A stretch of DNA of 64,000 nucleotides from DASVRA01 sp036388855 (GCA_036388855.1 DASVRA010000024.1:1-64000), one strand, 5' to 3'. Numbered from the stretch's first letter, positions 44,070 to 52,865 are shown. A program made the numbers and translations. The notes: a model not told the origin generated them from the sequence alone.

Positions 44070-44280
44070 CAACCGGACTCACCGGACTCTTTTTTTTGAG
44101 GCCGCTTCATCGGGCAGCCCCCGACGCCGCCGTCTCAAACCGGACTCACCGGACTCACCGGACTCCTTTTTTGAGCCCGCTCTTGCGCCTCACCGGACTG
44201 ACCGCACTCGCCGCACCGGTTTTCCGCCCTAGAGCGTCCGCAAACCGGACTCTCCGGACTCGCCGGACTCCTTTTCGCAG
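44070..44280 (+). repeat. Clustered CCGGACTC repeats with T-tracts
   Basis: Nine-base units of the type ACCGGACTC occur in four clusters of two to three: 44070–44089, 44139–44165, a degenerate set at 44190–44218, and 44242–44270. Three of the four clusters run into a T-tract of four to eight bases; in two cases GAG follows. They lie in the 454-base gap (43939–44392) between the zinc-ribbon gene and the histidine kinase. Short frames here read as PDSPDSFF-like peptides without other support. No second gene is seen in the gap. Confidence 0.7.
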
Positions 44281-44392
44281 CATCTCCCCCTTGGCGCCCG
44301 CGCGGCATCCCCTATGCAGCGGCCCGGAACCACACAGGCTCCCCTGGCGCTTTAAACCGATGCGCCGGAGGTTGGGAGCCGGCGGGGGCTGT

Positions 44393-46354
44393 ATGGAAAC
44401 ACCGGACCGCTTGCTGGCGTCGCAGAGCGACGAAGGCCGCTATCGGCTGCTGGTCGACGCGATCACCGACTACGCCATCTACATGCTCGACCCCACCGGC
44501 GTGGTCACCAGCTGGAACCCGGGCGCGCAGCGGTTCAAGGGCTACGCCGCCGGGGAGATCATCGGCCACCACTTCTCCCGCTTCTACACCGAGGAGGAGC
44601 GCGCCCAGGGCGTGCCGGAACTGGCGCTCCGCACCGCCGCCGCGGAGGGCCGCTTCGAGCGCGAGGGCTGGCGGGTGCGCAAGGACGGCGGGCGCTTCTG
44701 GGCCCATGTGGTGATCGACCCGATCCGCTCGCCCTCGGGCGAGATCCTCGGTTTCGCCAAGGTCACCCGCGACCTGACCGAGCGCAAGCTGTCGGAGGAG
44801 ACGCTGCGCCGCAGCGAGGAGCAGTTCCGCCTGCTGGTCCAGGGCGTCACCGACTACGCCATCTACATGCTCGACCGCGAGGGCCGGGTCAGCAACTGGA
44901 ACGCCGGCGCCCAGCGGATCAAGGGCTATGCGCCCGAGGAGATCATCGGCGAGCACTTCTCCCGCTTCTATACGGAGGAGGAGCGCGAGGCGGGCCTGCC
45001 CACGCTGGGGCTGGAGACCGCCGCACGCGAGGGGCGCTGGGAGCGCGAGGGCCTGCGCCTGCGCAAGGACGGCACGACCTTCTGGGCGCACGTGATCATC
45101 GACGCGATTCGCGGCGACGACGGCGAGATCATCGGCTTTGCCAAGGTCACCCGCGACGTCACCGAGCGCAAGGAGGCCCAGCGCCAGCTCGACCAGGCGC
45201 GCGAGGCGCTGTTCCAGTCGCAGAAGATGGACGCTATCGGCCAGCTGACCGGAGGGGTGGCGCACGACTTCAACAACCTGCTGATGGCGGTGCTGAGCAG
45301 CCTGGAGCTGCTGAAGAAGCGGCTGGCGCCCGACCCCAGGATCACCCCGCTGATCGAGAACGCCATCCAGGGCGCCGAGCGCGGCGCGAACCTGACCCAG
45401 CGGATGCTGGCCTTCGCGCGCAAGCAGGAGCTGAAGCTGGAGCCGGTGGATCTGCCTGCCCTGGTCCGGGGCATGCTGGACTTCATGCAGCGCTCGGTCG
45501 GGCCAGAGGTTCGCATCGACATGGACTTTGAGCCCGGGCTGCCCGCAGCCCGCACTGACCCCGCACAGCTGGAGACGGCGCTGTTGAACCTGGTGGTGAA
45601 CGCCCGCGACGCCATGCCCGAGGGCGGGACGGTGATCGTCGCGGCGGGGCGCAAAACCGTAACTGAGACCGACAAGTTCCTAACGCCGGGCGACTACGTC
45701 CGCCTGTCTGTCCGCGACACGGGCGAGGGCATGGACGAGGAGATCCTGGGGCGGGCCACCGAGCCGTTCTTCACCACCAAGGGCGTGGGCAAGGGCACGG
45801 GGCTGGGCCTGTCGATGGTGCACGGCCTAGCCGCGCAATCCGGCGGCTGCCTCGACATCAAGAGCCGCAAAGGCGAAGGGGCGGCCGTCGAGCTATGGCT
45901 GCCGGCCGTGGCGGCCGCCGAGACGCGGGAGGGGCTGGATGAGACCCGCAATGCGCCGGCCGCGATCTCGGAGCGGCGCCTGCGCATCCTGGCGGTGGAC
46001 GACGATGGCCTGGTGCTGATGAACACGGCGGCGCTGCTGGAGGACCTTGGCCATGATGTCGTCCAGGCGGCCTCGGGCGACGAGGCGCTGGAGGCGCTGA
46101 GCCGTAACCCGGGCCTGGATTTGGTGATCACCGACCAGGCCATGCCAGGGATGACCGGGCTGCAGCTGCGCGAGGCGATCGGGCGGACGCGCCCCAGCCT
46201 GCCGGTGCTGATCGCCACCGGCTACGCCGAAATGCCCGCCGGCGCCGGCGGGGACCTCCCGCGCCTGTCCAAGCCTTTCACCCAGCACGACCTCGCCGCC
46301 GCCGTCGCCGAGGCGGTGGGGGCAGGGGCGGCGCGAGCGCCGGTGGCAAGCTAA
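44393..46354 (+). CDS. Hybrid histidine kinase, PAS-PAS-HK-REC
   Basis: 653 residues, no membrane segment, so cytosolic. Two very similar PAS domains (about 15–130 and 140–258) share DYAIYMLD and GEIIGxHFSRFYTEEER. The HisKA box is LTGGVAHDFNNLLMAV with phospho-acceptor His291. The ATPase domain has NARDAMPEGG (N box), DTGEGMD and TGLGLSMVHGLA (G boxes). A C-terminal receiver carries VDDDG and Asp581 in LVITDQAMPGMTG. It would receive a signal by PAS and pass phosphate to its receiver, then probably to a phosphotransferase. ATG 44393 is preceded by GGGGG; ATG 44360 is possible. Regions further upstream are repeat-coded. Confidence 0.92.
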   Translation: METPDRLLASQSDEGRYRLLVDAITDYAIYMLDPTGVVTSWNPGAQRFKGYAAGEIIGHHFSRFYTEEERAQGVPELALRTAAAEGRFEREGWRVRKDGGRFWAHVVIDPIRSPSGEILGFAKVTRDLTERKLSEETLRRSEEQFRLLVQGVTDYAIYMLDREGRVSNWNAGAQRIKGYAPEEIIGEHFSRFYTEEEREAGLPTLGLETAAREGRWEREGLRLRKDGTTFWAHVIIDAIRGDDGEIIGFAKVTRDVTERKEAQRQLDQAREALFQSQKMDAIGQLTGGVAHDFNNLLMAVLSSLELLKKRLAPDPRITPLIENAIQGAERGANLTQRMLAFARKQELKLEPVDLPALVRGMLDFMQRSVGPEVRIDMDFEPGLPAARTDPAQLETALLNLVVNARDAMPEGGTVIVAAGRKTVTETDKFLTPGDYVRLSVRDTGEGMDEEILGRATEPFFTTKGVGKGTGLGLSMVHGLAAQSGGCLDIKSRKGEGAAVELWLPAVAAAETREGLDETRNAPAAISERRLRILAVDDDGLVLMNTAALLEDLGHDVVQAASGDEALEALSRNPGLDLVITDQAMPGMTGLQLREAIGRTRPSLPVLIATGYAEMPAGAGGDLPRLSKPFTQHDLAAAVAEAVGAGAARAPVAS

Positions 46355-46367
46355 GGGAGGCTCCCGC

Positions 46368-46826
46368 TCACCCCCGCCCCCGCCTCGCCCGGTTCACCGC
46401 CTCGTCCAGCGCCTGCAAAAAGCGGGAACGGTCCTGGGGAGAGAAGGGCTTAGGCCCGCCGGTCACCTGGCCGAACGAGCGCAGATGCTCGGCGATCTCG
46501 CGGCCGGCCAGGGCGGAGCCGATCGAGGCCTGCGTGAACGGCGTCCCCTTCGGCGAGATCACCGCCGCACCGGCCTTGAGGCACCGCGACGCCAGCGGGA
46601 TGTCGGAGGTGACCACCACCGCGCCCGGCCCCGCCCGCTCCGCGATCCAGTCGTCTGCGACGTCCGGCCCGGCGTCCACGACCACCCGCTCGATCAGCGG
46701 CTCCTTCGGGACCATCAAAAAGGCGTTGGCCACCACCTTCACCGGCACGCCGTAGCGGCGCGCCACCCGGTAGACCTCCTCCTTGACCGGACAGGCGTCG
46801 GCGTCGACGTAGATGCAGGCCGGCAG
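46368..46826 (-). CDS. YaiI/YqxD-family (DUF188) protein
   Basis: 152 residues. The family N terminus IYVDADACPVKEEVYRVARR is present only if translation starts at CTG 46826, because no ATG, GTG or TTG precedes it in frame; GTG 46766 would remove the conserved D-A-D-A-C-P motif. Other family segments are VVANAFLMVPKEPLIERVVV, VVTSDIPLASRCLKAGAAV, SPKGTPFT and TGGPKPFSPQDRSRFLQALD. The protein is a PIN-like fold of unknown function. It lies two bases after the upstream alpha/beta hydrolase stop on the same strand, so reinitiation is likely. Confidence 0.85.
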   Translation of the reverse strand: MPACIYVDADACPVKEEVYRVARRYGVPVKVVANAFLMVPKEPLIERVVVDAGPDVADDWIAERAGPGAVVVTSDIPLASRCLKAGAAVISPKGTPFTQASIGSALAGREIAEHLRSFGQVTGGPKPFSPQDRSRFLQALDEAVNRARRGRG

Positions 46827-46828
46827 GT

Positions 46829-47758
46829 TCAGACCGCCAGCGCTATGGGCGTGGAGGACGCCTCCGCCATCGCCCGCACCTCGCGCAGCTGGCCGCGCGG
46901 GTCGATAGCCGCCTCCAGGCAGGCGAGGATCGTGCCCACGTCCTCGTCGTTGAAGAAGTGGTCGGCGCCGGTCACCTCGATGAAACGCGAGGGGATCATG
47001 GTCAGTTCAGCCACCCGGCGCGCCACCTCGATGGGCGCGAAGTCGTCCTCGTCGCCGTGGATGAAGGTGACCAGCAGCGGGTGCTGCGTGAGCAGGCGGA
47101 ACACCCGGTTCAGCTGGCCGGCCTGGCCGGCGACCTCGGTGACCGCGTTCTTCAGGTCGCGCGGGATGAAGCCCAGCACCCGCTTGCCCATGTCCACCCA
47201 GAACCGCGCGGTGGGGCCGGCGTGACCGAAATAGCCCGACAGCAGCACCAGCCCTGCGATATCCTTGGGCCGCATGTGCGCCATCAACGTGGCGATGGCC
47301 GCGCCGTAGCTCTGGCCGACCAGCAGCACCTTCTGCCCCGGCACGGAGCGCAGGGCCGGCAGCAGCGCCTCGGCTTGGGTGTGAAGGTCGGGCACGCACT
47401 CGAACGGCTCGGAATGGGCGAACCCCGGCCGGTCCACGACCAGCATCTCGCGGTCGGGCGGCAGGGCGGCGATCACCGGGGCCCAGTATTCGGCCCAGGA
47501 GGGCGCGCCGGTGACCACCACGATCTTCCAGGGCGCGGGCGTCTCTCTGGGGCTCCACAGCGCCGACAGCTTCCAGCCGTAGCCGCCGCCGGCCTCGAAG
47601 CTGACGCGCTTGACCACCTGTTCGGGGTATTCCTCCCCGGTCGGCACGTGCTCGCGCTTGCCCGTCAAGGCCAGCAGGAAGGCGTTGGCGCCCTTGGCGA
47701 TCACGCCCTTCGGCCGCGACCGCTTCTTCGCCGCGCGTTTGTCCAGCCAACCGGCCAA
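46829..47758 (-). CDS. Alpha/beta hydrolase
   Basis: 309 residues. Core motifs are the oxyanion region VVVTGAPSWAEYWAPVIAAL, LVVDRPGFAHSEPF, the nucleophile elbow VGQSYGAAIATLM (Ser of G-Q-S-Y-G), HGDEDDFAPIEVARRVAEL with acid Asp, and GADHFFNDED with the catalytic His. The basic start GWLDKRAAKKRSRPKG is not a signal peptide, so it is cytosolic or weakly membrane-bound. TTG 47758 has GGGAG upstream. Same operon as the YaiI-type gene. Substrate unknown. Confidence 0.8.
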   Translation of the reverse strand: MAGWLDKRAAKKRSRPKGVIAKGANAFLLALTGKREHVPTGEEYPEQVVKRVSFEAGGGYGWKLSALWSPRETPAPWKIVVVTGAPSWAEYWAPVIAALPPDREMLVVDRPGFAHSEPFECVPDLHTQAEALLPALRSVPGQKVLLVGQSYGAAIATLMAHMRPKDIAGLVLLSGYFGHAGPTARFWVDMGKRVLGFIPRDLKNAVTEVAGQAGQLNRVFRLLTQHPLLVTFIHGDEDDFAPIEVARRVAELTMIPSRFIEVTGADHFFNDEDVGTILACLEAAIDPRGQLREVRAMAEASSTPIALAV

Positions 47759-47907
47759 GTTCAGCTCCCGACTCTGCGCGTGTGCAACGCAACATCCGCG
47801 CCGCGGTTGCCGTCCGCGCCGAAGCCACCCGGCGCCGTGACTTATTTGCGCCCACCGCCGCCCGCCCCTAAGAGGCAGGGCCGCGACCGCAGCCGTGCAG
47901 GGAAGCC

Positions 47908-49161
47908 TTGAAGCCGCTGGTGATGAAGTTCGGCGGCACCTCCGTGGCCGACGTTGAGCGCATCCGGCGGGTGGCCGAGATCGTCGCCTTCGAGGCCGAG
48001 CGCCGCCCGCGCCTGGCGGTCGTGGTCTCCGCCATGGCGGGCTACACCAACCAGTTCGTCGCCTGGACCGACGCCGCCGGGCGGCCCGCGCAAGGCCTCG
48101 GCGACTCCGACGACGAATACGACGCCGTGGTCTCGGCCGGAGAGCAGATCACCGCCGGCCTCCTAGCCATGACACTGCGCAACCGGGGCGTGCGCGCCCG
48201 TTCCTGGTTCGGCTGGCAGGTCCCGATCGTCACCGACGCCGTTCACGGGAAGGCGCGGATCGCCGACGTCGGCGCCGAAAACCTGGAACGCTCGATGGCC
48301 GGCGGCGAGGTGGCGGTGATCGCGGGGTTCCAGGGCGTGACGCGCGAGGGCCGCATCACCACGCTCGGCCGCGGCGGCTCGGACACCTCGGCGGTGGCGG
48401 TGGCGGCGGCCCTGTCGGCCGACTGCGACATCTACACCGACGTGGATGGGGTCTACACCACTGATCCCCGCATCGAGGCCAAGGCGCGGCGGCTGGAGCG
48501 AATCTCCTACGAGGAGATGCTGGAGATGGCGGCGCTGGGCGCCAAGGTGCTCCAGACCCGCTCGGTCGAATTGGCCATGGCCTACCGGGTGCCCGTGCGG
48601 GTGCTGTCATCGTTCAGTCTGCCCGGAGAGCCGCGGGGCGGCACCATCGTCTGCGCGGAGGAGGAGATCGTGGAGAAACGGATCATCTCGGGGGTCACCT
48701 TCAGCCGCGACGAGGCCAAGGTGACCCTGCTCGGCCTGCCGGCCCAGCCCGGGGTCTCGGCCCGCGTATTCGGCCGCCTGGCCGAGGCCAACGTCAACGT
48801 CGACATGATCATCCAGGGCCGCGCGGGCGACGCGGCCACGGTCAACATGGACTTCACCGTCCCCCGCCGCGACGCCGCCCGCACGCTGGAGCTGATGCGC
48901 GCGGCGCAGGGCCAGATCGGCTTTTCCGAGGCGGCGCTCGACGAGGATGTGGCCAAAGTCTCGGTGGTGGGCGTGGGCGTGCGCAGCCACGCGGGCGTGG
49001 CCAAGACCATGTTCGAGGCGCTCGGCGAAAAAGGGATTAACATACAGGCGATCTCGACCTCCGAAGTGAAGATCAGCGTCCTGATCGACGCCGCCTATAC
49101 AGAACTGGCGGTGCGCGCCCTGCACGCCGCCTATGGCCTGGAGGGCGCTGGCGTTGGCTGA
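47908..49161 (+). CDS. lysC: Aspartate kinase
   Basis: 417 residues, the enzyme that phosphorylates aspartate to begin lysine, threonine and methionine synthesis. VMKFGGTSVADVERIRRVAE is the kinase ATP/substrate strand, FQGVTREGRITTLGRGGSDT is the aspartate-kinase signature, and DVDGVYTTDPRI the family loop. Two C-terminal ACT domains (EAKVTLLGLPAQPGVSARVF and AKVSVVGVGVRSHAGVAKTM) allow feedback control. The start is TTG 47908, or ATG 47923 as a shorter form. It overlaps the start of the M16 peptidase gene. Confidence 0.95.
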   Translation: MKPLVMKFGGTSVADVERIRRVAEIVAFEAERRPRLAVVVSAMAGYTNQFVAWTDAAGRPAQGLGDSDDEYDAVVSAGEQITAGLLAMTLRNRGVRARSWFGWQVPIVTDAVHGKARIADVGAENLERSMAGGEVAVIAGFQGVTREGRITTLGRGGSDTSAVAVAAALSADCDIYTDVDGVYTTDPRIEAKARRLERISYEEMLEMAALGAKVLQTRSVELAMAYRVPVRVLSSFSLPGEPRGGTIVCAEEEIVEKRIISGVTFSRDEAKVTLLGLPAQPGVSARVFGRLAEANVNVDMIIQGRAGDAATVNMDFTVPRRDAARTLELMRAAQGQIGFSEAALDEDVAKVSVVGVGVRSHAGVAKTMFEALGEKGINIQAISTSEVKISVLIDAAYTELAVRALHAAYGLEGAGVG

Positions 49162-50434
49162 CGGCAGCGGCCTCATCCCCTCCGTCCACCGTCTCGCCAA
49201 CGGTGTTCGGGTCGTCTGCACGCCCATGCCCGGCCTGCACACGCTGGCCCTGTCGGTTGTCGCTGGGCACGGCGCCCGCGCCGAGACGCCACGCCAGTCC
49301 GGCTGGGCGCATCTGCTGGAGCACATGGTGTTCAAGGGCGCGGGCGCACGCTCGGCCATGCAGATCGTCGCCGACATCGAGGCGCAGGGCGGCCAGCTCA
49401 ACGCCGCCACCGGTTATGAGCGCACCAGTTACTACCTCCGGGCGCTGAAGGGCGGGCTGCCGCTCGGCCTGGAAATCGTCTCCGACCTGATGCTGCGCCC
49501 CACGCTCGATCCCGGCGAACTCACCCGGGAGAAGCGGGTGATCGCCCAGGAGATCGCCGAGGCCCAGGATTCGCCCGACGACGTGGTTTTCGAGCTGGCG
49601 CAGAGCGCCGCCTTCCCCGGCCAGGCGCTCGGCCGGCCGATCCTGGGCTCGGTGAAGTCGCTCGCCGCCGCCGAACCCGAGAGCCTGGAGGGCTGGCGCG
49701 CCGCCATCTACGCCCCGGAGCGGCTGGTGATCAGCGCGGCCGGCGCCGTGGACGAGGCCGAATTGCTGGCGCTGTCGGAGCAGTGGTTCGGGGCAGCCGC
49801 CGCCGCGCCTTCGCCGGCCATCGAGCCAGGCCGCTTCGCCGGCGGCCTCAAGCCCAAGGCCAAGGCGTTGGAGCAGGCGAACCTGGTGCTGCTGCTGCCC
49901 GCGCCGGGGCAGACCGACCCCGACTACTTCGCCTTGCGCCTCTTGGCCGAGGCGCTGGGCGGCGGCATGGCCTCGAGGCTGTTCCAGGAGGCGCGCGAGC
50001 GGCGCGGCCTCGCCTACGCCATCGACGCCTACGCCGAGACCTACAGCGACACGGGCGTGCTGGGCGTCTTCGCCGGCTGCGCGGCCGAGGACGCCGAGGA
50101 GCTGGCCCGCGTCACCGCCGGCGAAATCCTCAAGCTCGCCGACGCGATCGGCGAGGACGAGCTCGCCCGCGCCAAAGCCCAGCAGAAGGCCGGCCTGTTT
50201 TTCGCCCTGGAGTCCCCCGCCGCCCGCGCCGATGCCGCCGCCGCCCAGGTGCTGCTGTTCGGCCGCTCCATCCCCGCCGCCGAGCTGGAAGGCGCCGTGG
50301 ACGCCGTCACCCCTGCCGACATTGCCCGTGTCGCACAGCGCGTCCTCGAACCCCGCAAGCTCGCCGTCGCGGTGCTCGGCCCTCGCCGCTCGCTCGCTGC
50401 GGCCGAGACGTTCGAGCGGACGCTGTTCGGGTGA
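49133..50434 (+). CDS. M16-family zinc peptidase
   Basis: 433 residues. The inverted zinc motif HLLEHMVFKG (H-x-x-E-H) lies in the N-terminal half, with the distal Glu in KRVIAQEIAEAQDSPDD. The C-terminal half is the inactive M16 repeat containing RLFQEARERRGLAYAIDAYA. This is the processing-peptidase-like group often placed beside lysC or thrC in alphaproteobacteria. ATG 49133 overlaps lysC by 29 bases; TTG 49154, preceded by GGAGGG, is an alternative start. No signal peptide, so probably cytosolic. Confidence 0.9.
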   Translation: MAWRALALADGSGLIPSVHRLANGVRVVCTPMPGLHTLALSVVAGHGARAETPRQSGWAHLLEHMVFKGAGARSAMQIVADIEAQGGQLNAATGYERTSYYLRALKGGLPLGLEIVSDLMLRPTLDPGELTREKRVIAQEIAEAQDSPDDVVFELAQSAAFPGQALGRPILGSVKSLAAAEPESLEGWRAAIYAPERLVISAAGAVDEAELLALSEQWFGAAAAAPSPAIEPGRFAGGLKPKAKALEQANLVLLLPAPGQTDPDYFALRLLAEALGGGMASRLFQEARERRGLAYAIDAYAETYSDTGVLGVFAGCAAEDAEELARVTAGEILKLADAIGEDELARAKAQQKAGLFFALESPAARADAAAAQVLLFGRSIPAAELEGAVDAVTPADIARVAQRVLEPRKLAVAVLGPRRSLAAAETFERTLFG

Positions 50435-50437
50435 AGC

Positions 50438-51748
50438 CTATCTCAGATACGGCGCCACGTTGTTGGCGATGATCCGGAACTCCTCGTCGGTCAGCGGAAC
50501 CATGCCCCGGAACGTCCCCCACTCCTGGTCGGGCGGGTTGTTTCCGGCGAAGGCGGCGTCCGAGCCGTAGAGGATGCGCTCCGGCCCGATCTGGCGGATG
50601 CGCCGGGCCATCAGCTGCAGCTGCTCGTGGTTCTGCCGGTCGGCGACCGTAGCGACATCGACATAGAGGTTGCGGGTGCGCGGGTCCTTGGCCTGGATGG
50701 CGTTCGCAAACACCTCCAGCGCCTCATCGGTCCAGCCCGGCCCGCCGCCGGCCATGTGCGCCACCTGCACCACGATGTCGGGCGCGGCGGGAAGGATCTG
50801 GTTCAGCATGGCTTCCGCCTCGGGGCGGCCGTAAGCGGGGTCAAGGGTCCACATATGCACCACGATCGGCACGCGCCTGGCGTTCGCCGCCGCGAACACC
50901 GTGCGCAGCTTCACCACGTGCTCCGGGTTCTTCAGGTCGACGCCCGAGTTGCCGAGGTGCAGCTTGAGGCCTTTCGACCGGCCGTCCTTCGTGCACCGGC
51001 CCAGCTCCGCCAGCGCATAATCCTTCAGGGGGTTGAAGCTGCAGAACGCCACGAGCCGGTCGGGGTATCGGGCCGCCTGCGCAGCGGTCCAGTCGTTCTC
51101 GGCCCGCACCTTGGCCAGTTCGTCAGGAACAGGCGGGTCGAGCGGGCTGCCGTACCAGTAGGCCAGCGACAGCACCACCGCGCGCTTGATCCCCGCCTGG
51201 TCCAGGAGCGTCACCAGCCGCTCGGCGTCGATAGGATCGGTGGCGCCGGGGCCGGGGAAGCTCTGCGACTCCGCGGCGATGCGCCAGCCGCCCGCTGTCT
51301 TACGCAACAGCAGCAGCGCTTGGCCGATGTGCTTGAGTTCGGCGCCCGAACCGCGGCTGAAGTAGCCGGCGATGTACGCGTCGTCGCTCGACTGGGAAAA
51401 GGCGATCGGCGTCACCTGGTAGGGGCGGGCGAAACGGCCGGCGACGAGTTCGACGGCTTTATCTGCTTTCAGCCACACGTGCTCGCGATCGTCCAAGACT
51501 GCCGCGTCCGGCGTGAAGATCGCCGCGAGCCCCGCCTTGTCGTTCCACGCCGCCTCGCGCGCCTTCAGCAGTTGGGCGAACTCGGCGGGAAGGACGACCG
51601 GCGTGGGCGGCTCGATCACCAGGCGCGCGGCGGAGGCGGGGCTGAGCAGGTGCTGGTGGTGATCCACCAGCGGCACGGTCCGCGTGCCCTGGGCTGACGC
51701 GGCGCCGGCGGTCAGCACCGCCAAGACAAACAAGGTCGCCCGCAGCAT
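50438..51748 (-). CDS. Amidohydrolase with inserted NTF2-like domain, exported
   Basis: 436 residues with a signal peptide (MLRATLFVLAVLTAGAASAQ). The metal motif DHHQHLLSP of a TIM-barrel amidohydrolase comes first. Then about 110 residues (LKAREAAWNDKAGLAAIFTP to GGWRIAAESQSFPGPGA) form a SnoaL/DUF4440-like alpha+beta domain, after which the barrel resumes at DAERLVTLLDQAGIKRAVVL with GLKLHLGNSG, VHMWTLDPAY, VAHMAGGGPGW and ILYGSDAAFAGN. Metal ligands His and Asp are kept. ATG 51748 has GGGGAG upstream; the TTG before it is less likely. Substrate unknown; decarboxylase-type amidohydrolase_2 possible. Confidence 0.85.
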   Translation of the reverse strand: MLRATLFVLAVLTAGAASAQGTRTVPLVDHHQHLLSPASAARLVIEPPTPVVLPAEFAQLLKAREAAWNDKAGLAAIFTPDAAVLDDREHVWLKADKAVELVAGRFARPYQVTPIAFSQSSDDAYIAGYFSRGSGAELKHIGQALLLLRKTAGGWRIAAESQSFPGPGATDPIDAERLVTLLDQAGIKRAVVLSLAYWYGSPLDPPVPDELAKVRAENDWTAAQAARYPDRLVAFCSFNPLKDYALAELGRCTKDGRSKGLKLHLGNSGVDLKNPEHVVKLRTVFAAANARRVPIVVHMWTLDPAYGRPEAEAMLNQILPAAPDIVVQVAHMAGGGPGWTDEALEVFANAIQAKDPRTRNLYVDVATVADRQNHEQLQLMARRIRQIGPERILYGSDAAFAGNNPPDQEWGTFRGMVPLTDEEFRIIANNVAPYLR

Positions 51749-51829
51749 CAATGTCTCCCCGAATTCCTGGCGAGCTTAAGGGGCGTCCGCGCCTGGGCCA
51801 GTGAAATCCCCGTAACCTGCGGGCATGCA

Positions 51830-51859
51830 AAGGGCCGCCCGCGCAGGCGGACGGCCCTT
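51830..51859 (-). terminator. Hairpin after the DUF1236-type gene
   Basis: AAGGGCCG (51830–51837) pairs with CGGCCCTT (51852–51859), with an inner CCGC/GCGG pairing. It lies about 20 bases past the stop of the 51880–52329 gene and, read on the minus strand, runs into TTTGC. The T-tract is short, so efficiency is uncertain. It also separates the oppositely facing promoter region of the amidohydrolase. Confidence 0.55.
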
Positions 51860-51879
51860 CGACGGCAATGGCGCCGGAT

Positions 51880-52329
51880 TTAGTAGATCGCCACCACGTT
51901 ATGCGTGTCGATATCGACCACCACGCGCCGGCCATTGAGATAGGCCCAGCGGTAGCGGGGCTGAGCCGGGATCTCGAGCCAGGTCACGCCTTCGTGGATC
52001 GGCCTGCCCATCACGACCTCGCCGGAATAGGTGACCGGGGCCACATCCTGGCTGGTGACGTAGGTGCGCACCTCGGCGGGCGGGGCCACCGCCGCGCCGG
52101 TCGCCGCGCCGACCACGCCCCCGACCACCGCGCCGACCGGGCCGGCCACCGCCGCCCCCACAGCCGCGCCGGCCACCGCGCCGCCAGCCGCGCCGCCGGG
52201 CCTCTTCTCCACTGTCGTGGTCGTCGTCGTGCCGGTGGCCGGGTCCTGCACCACCGTGGTCTGCTGGGCGAAGGCCGAGCCCGCCATCAGGGTCAGGGCG
52301 GCCGCGCCGCAGATGAGAGAGAGTTTCAT
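51880..52329 (-). CDS. DUF1236/glycine-zipper exported protein
   Basis: 149 residues. Signal peptide MKLSLICGAAALTLMAGSAF, then a Thr-rich stretch (TTTTTTVEK), a glycine-zipper-like segment (GGAAGGAVAGAAVGAAVAGP) likely to insert in membrane, and a C-terminal DUF1236-like domain with YSGEVVMGRPIHEGVTWLEI and RVVVDIDTHNVVAIY. ATG 52329 is the start. The neighbouring RNA region upstream belongs to the cold-shock gene on the other strand. Function unknown, cell envelope. Confidence 0.8.
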   Translation of the reverse strand: MKLSLICGAAALTLMAGSAFAQQTTVVQDPATGTTTTTTVEKRPGGAAGGAVAGAAVGAAVAGPVGAVVGGVVGAATGAAVAPPAEVRTYVTSQDVAPVTYSGEVVMGRPIHEGVTWLEIPAQPRYRWAYLNGRRVVVDIDTHNVVAIY

Positions 52330-52571
52330 GGGATCACACCTCCTCGCTGTTGGTGATCCCATCAAACGATAAGGCGGCGAACCCGTTCCGACTCGCCACG
52401 GTCAAGGTGGACACGCCGCTCCGCCCGGCGTATGGGGGCGGGTCGATTTCTGTTGCGCAACGCCGCTCTCTCTTCCTTTGCCTAGCGCGCAGGATTCAAG
52501 AAGCCGGACTACTCAGACCTCGACAGCCGGACCGGACGTTCCGCCCGGCAACTTCAAATCGGAGGGCTGAC

Positions 52572-52781
52572 ATGGCTACCGGTACTGTGAAATGGTTCAA
52601 CTCCACCAAGGGCTTCGGCTTCATCCAGCCTGACGGCGGCGGCAACGACGTGTTCGTGCACATCTCCGCTGTCGAGCGCGCCGGCCTTGGCGGCCTCAAC
52701 GACGGCCAGCGGATCAACTTCGAGCTCCAGGCCGACCGCAAGACCGGCCGCTCCTCGGCCGTGAACCTACAGCCTGCCTGA
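52572..52781 (+). CDS. Cold-shock domain protein
   Basis: 69 residues, a complete CspA-like OB-fold that binds single-stranded RNA or DNA. The RNP1 and RNP2 motifs are KGFGFIQPDGGG and DVFVHISAVERAGL, followed by GQRINFELQADRKTGRSSAV. ATG 52572 has GGAGGG upstream. A strong terminator follows. The 200-base leader may carry cold-responsive structure, but I cannot show it. Confidence 0.95.
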   Translation: MATGTVKWFNSTKGFGFIQPDGGGNDVFVHISAVERAGLGGLNDGQRINFELQADRKTGRSSAVNLQPA

Positions 52782-52808
52782 TCCAGGCGGCTCTGTTGAG
52801 GAACAGGA

Positions 52809-52840
52809 GGCGGCGCCGACAGGCGCCGCCTTTTCTTTTC
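52809..52840 (+). terminator. Rho-independent terminator of the cold-shock gene
   Basis: A perfect 9-bp GC stem GGCGGCGCC / GGCGCCGCC (52809–52817 with 52822–52830) and a four-base GACA loop, followed by TTTTCTTTT. It lies 28 bases after the cold-shock stop codon. Confidence 0.9.
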
Positions 52841-52865
52841 GTCGCCGTTCCGCGAGAGGAAGGGA

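Noticed and set aside
43587..44099. Plus-strand frame of about 170 residues starting at ATG 43587
   Set aside because: Pro/Arg-rich and out of frame with the zinc-ribbon sequence, whose cysteine pairs mark the true frame.
44070..44280. CRISPR array in the repeat block
   Set aside because: Units are 9 bases, directly adjacent, without 25–40-base repeats separated by unique spacers, and no cas genes are in the window.
44096..44392. N-terminal extension of the histidine kinase through the repeat region
   Set aside because: The extension is translation of CCGGACTC repeats, without PAS similarity or ribosome site; ATG 44393 precedes the first PAS domain.
52366..52571. Cold-shock RNA thermosensor in the leader of the cold-shock gene
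   Set aside because: The leader is long enough, but I could not identify a conserved cold box or alternative pairing by eye.
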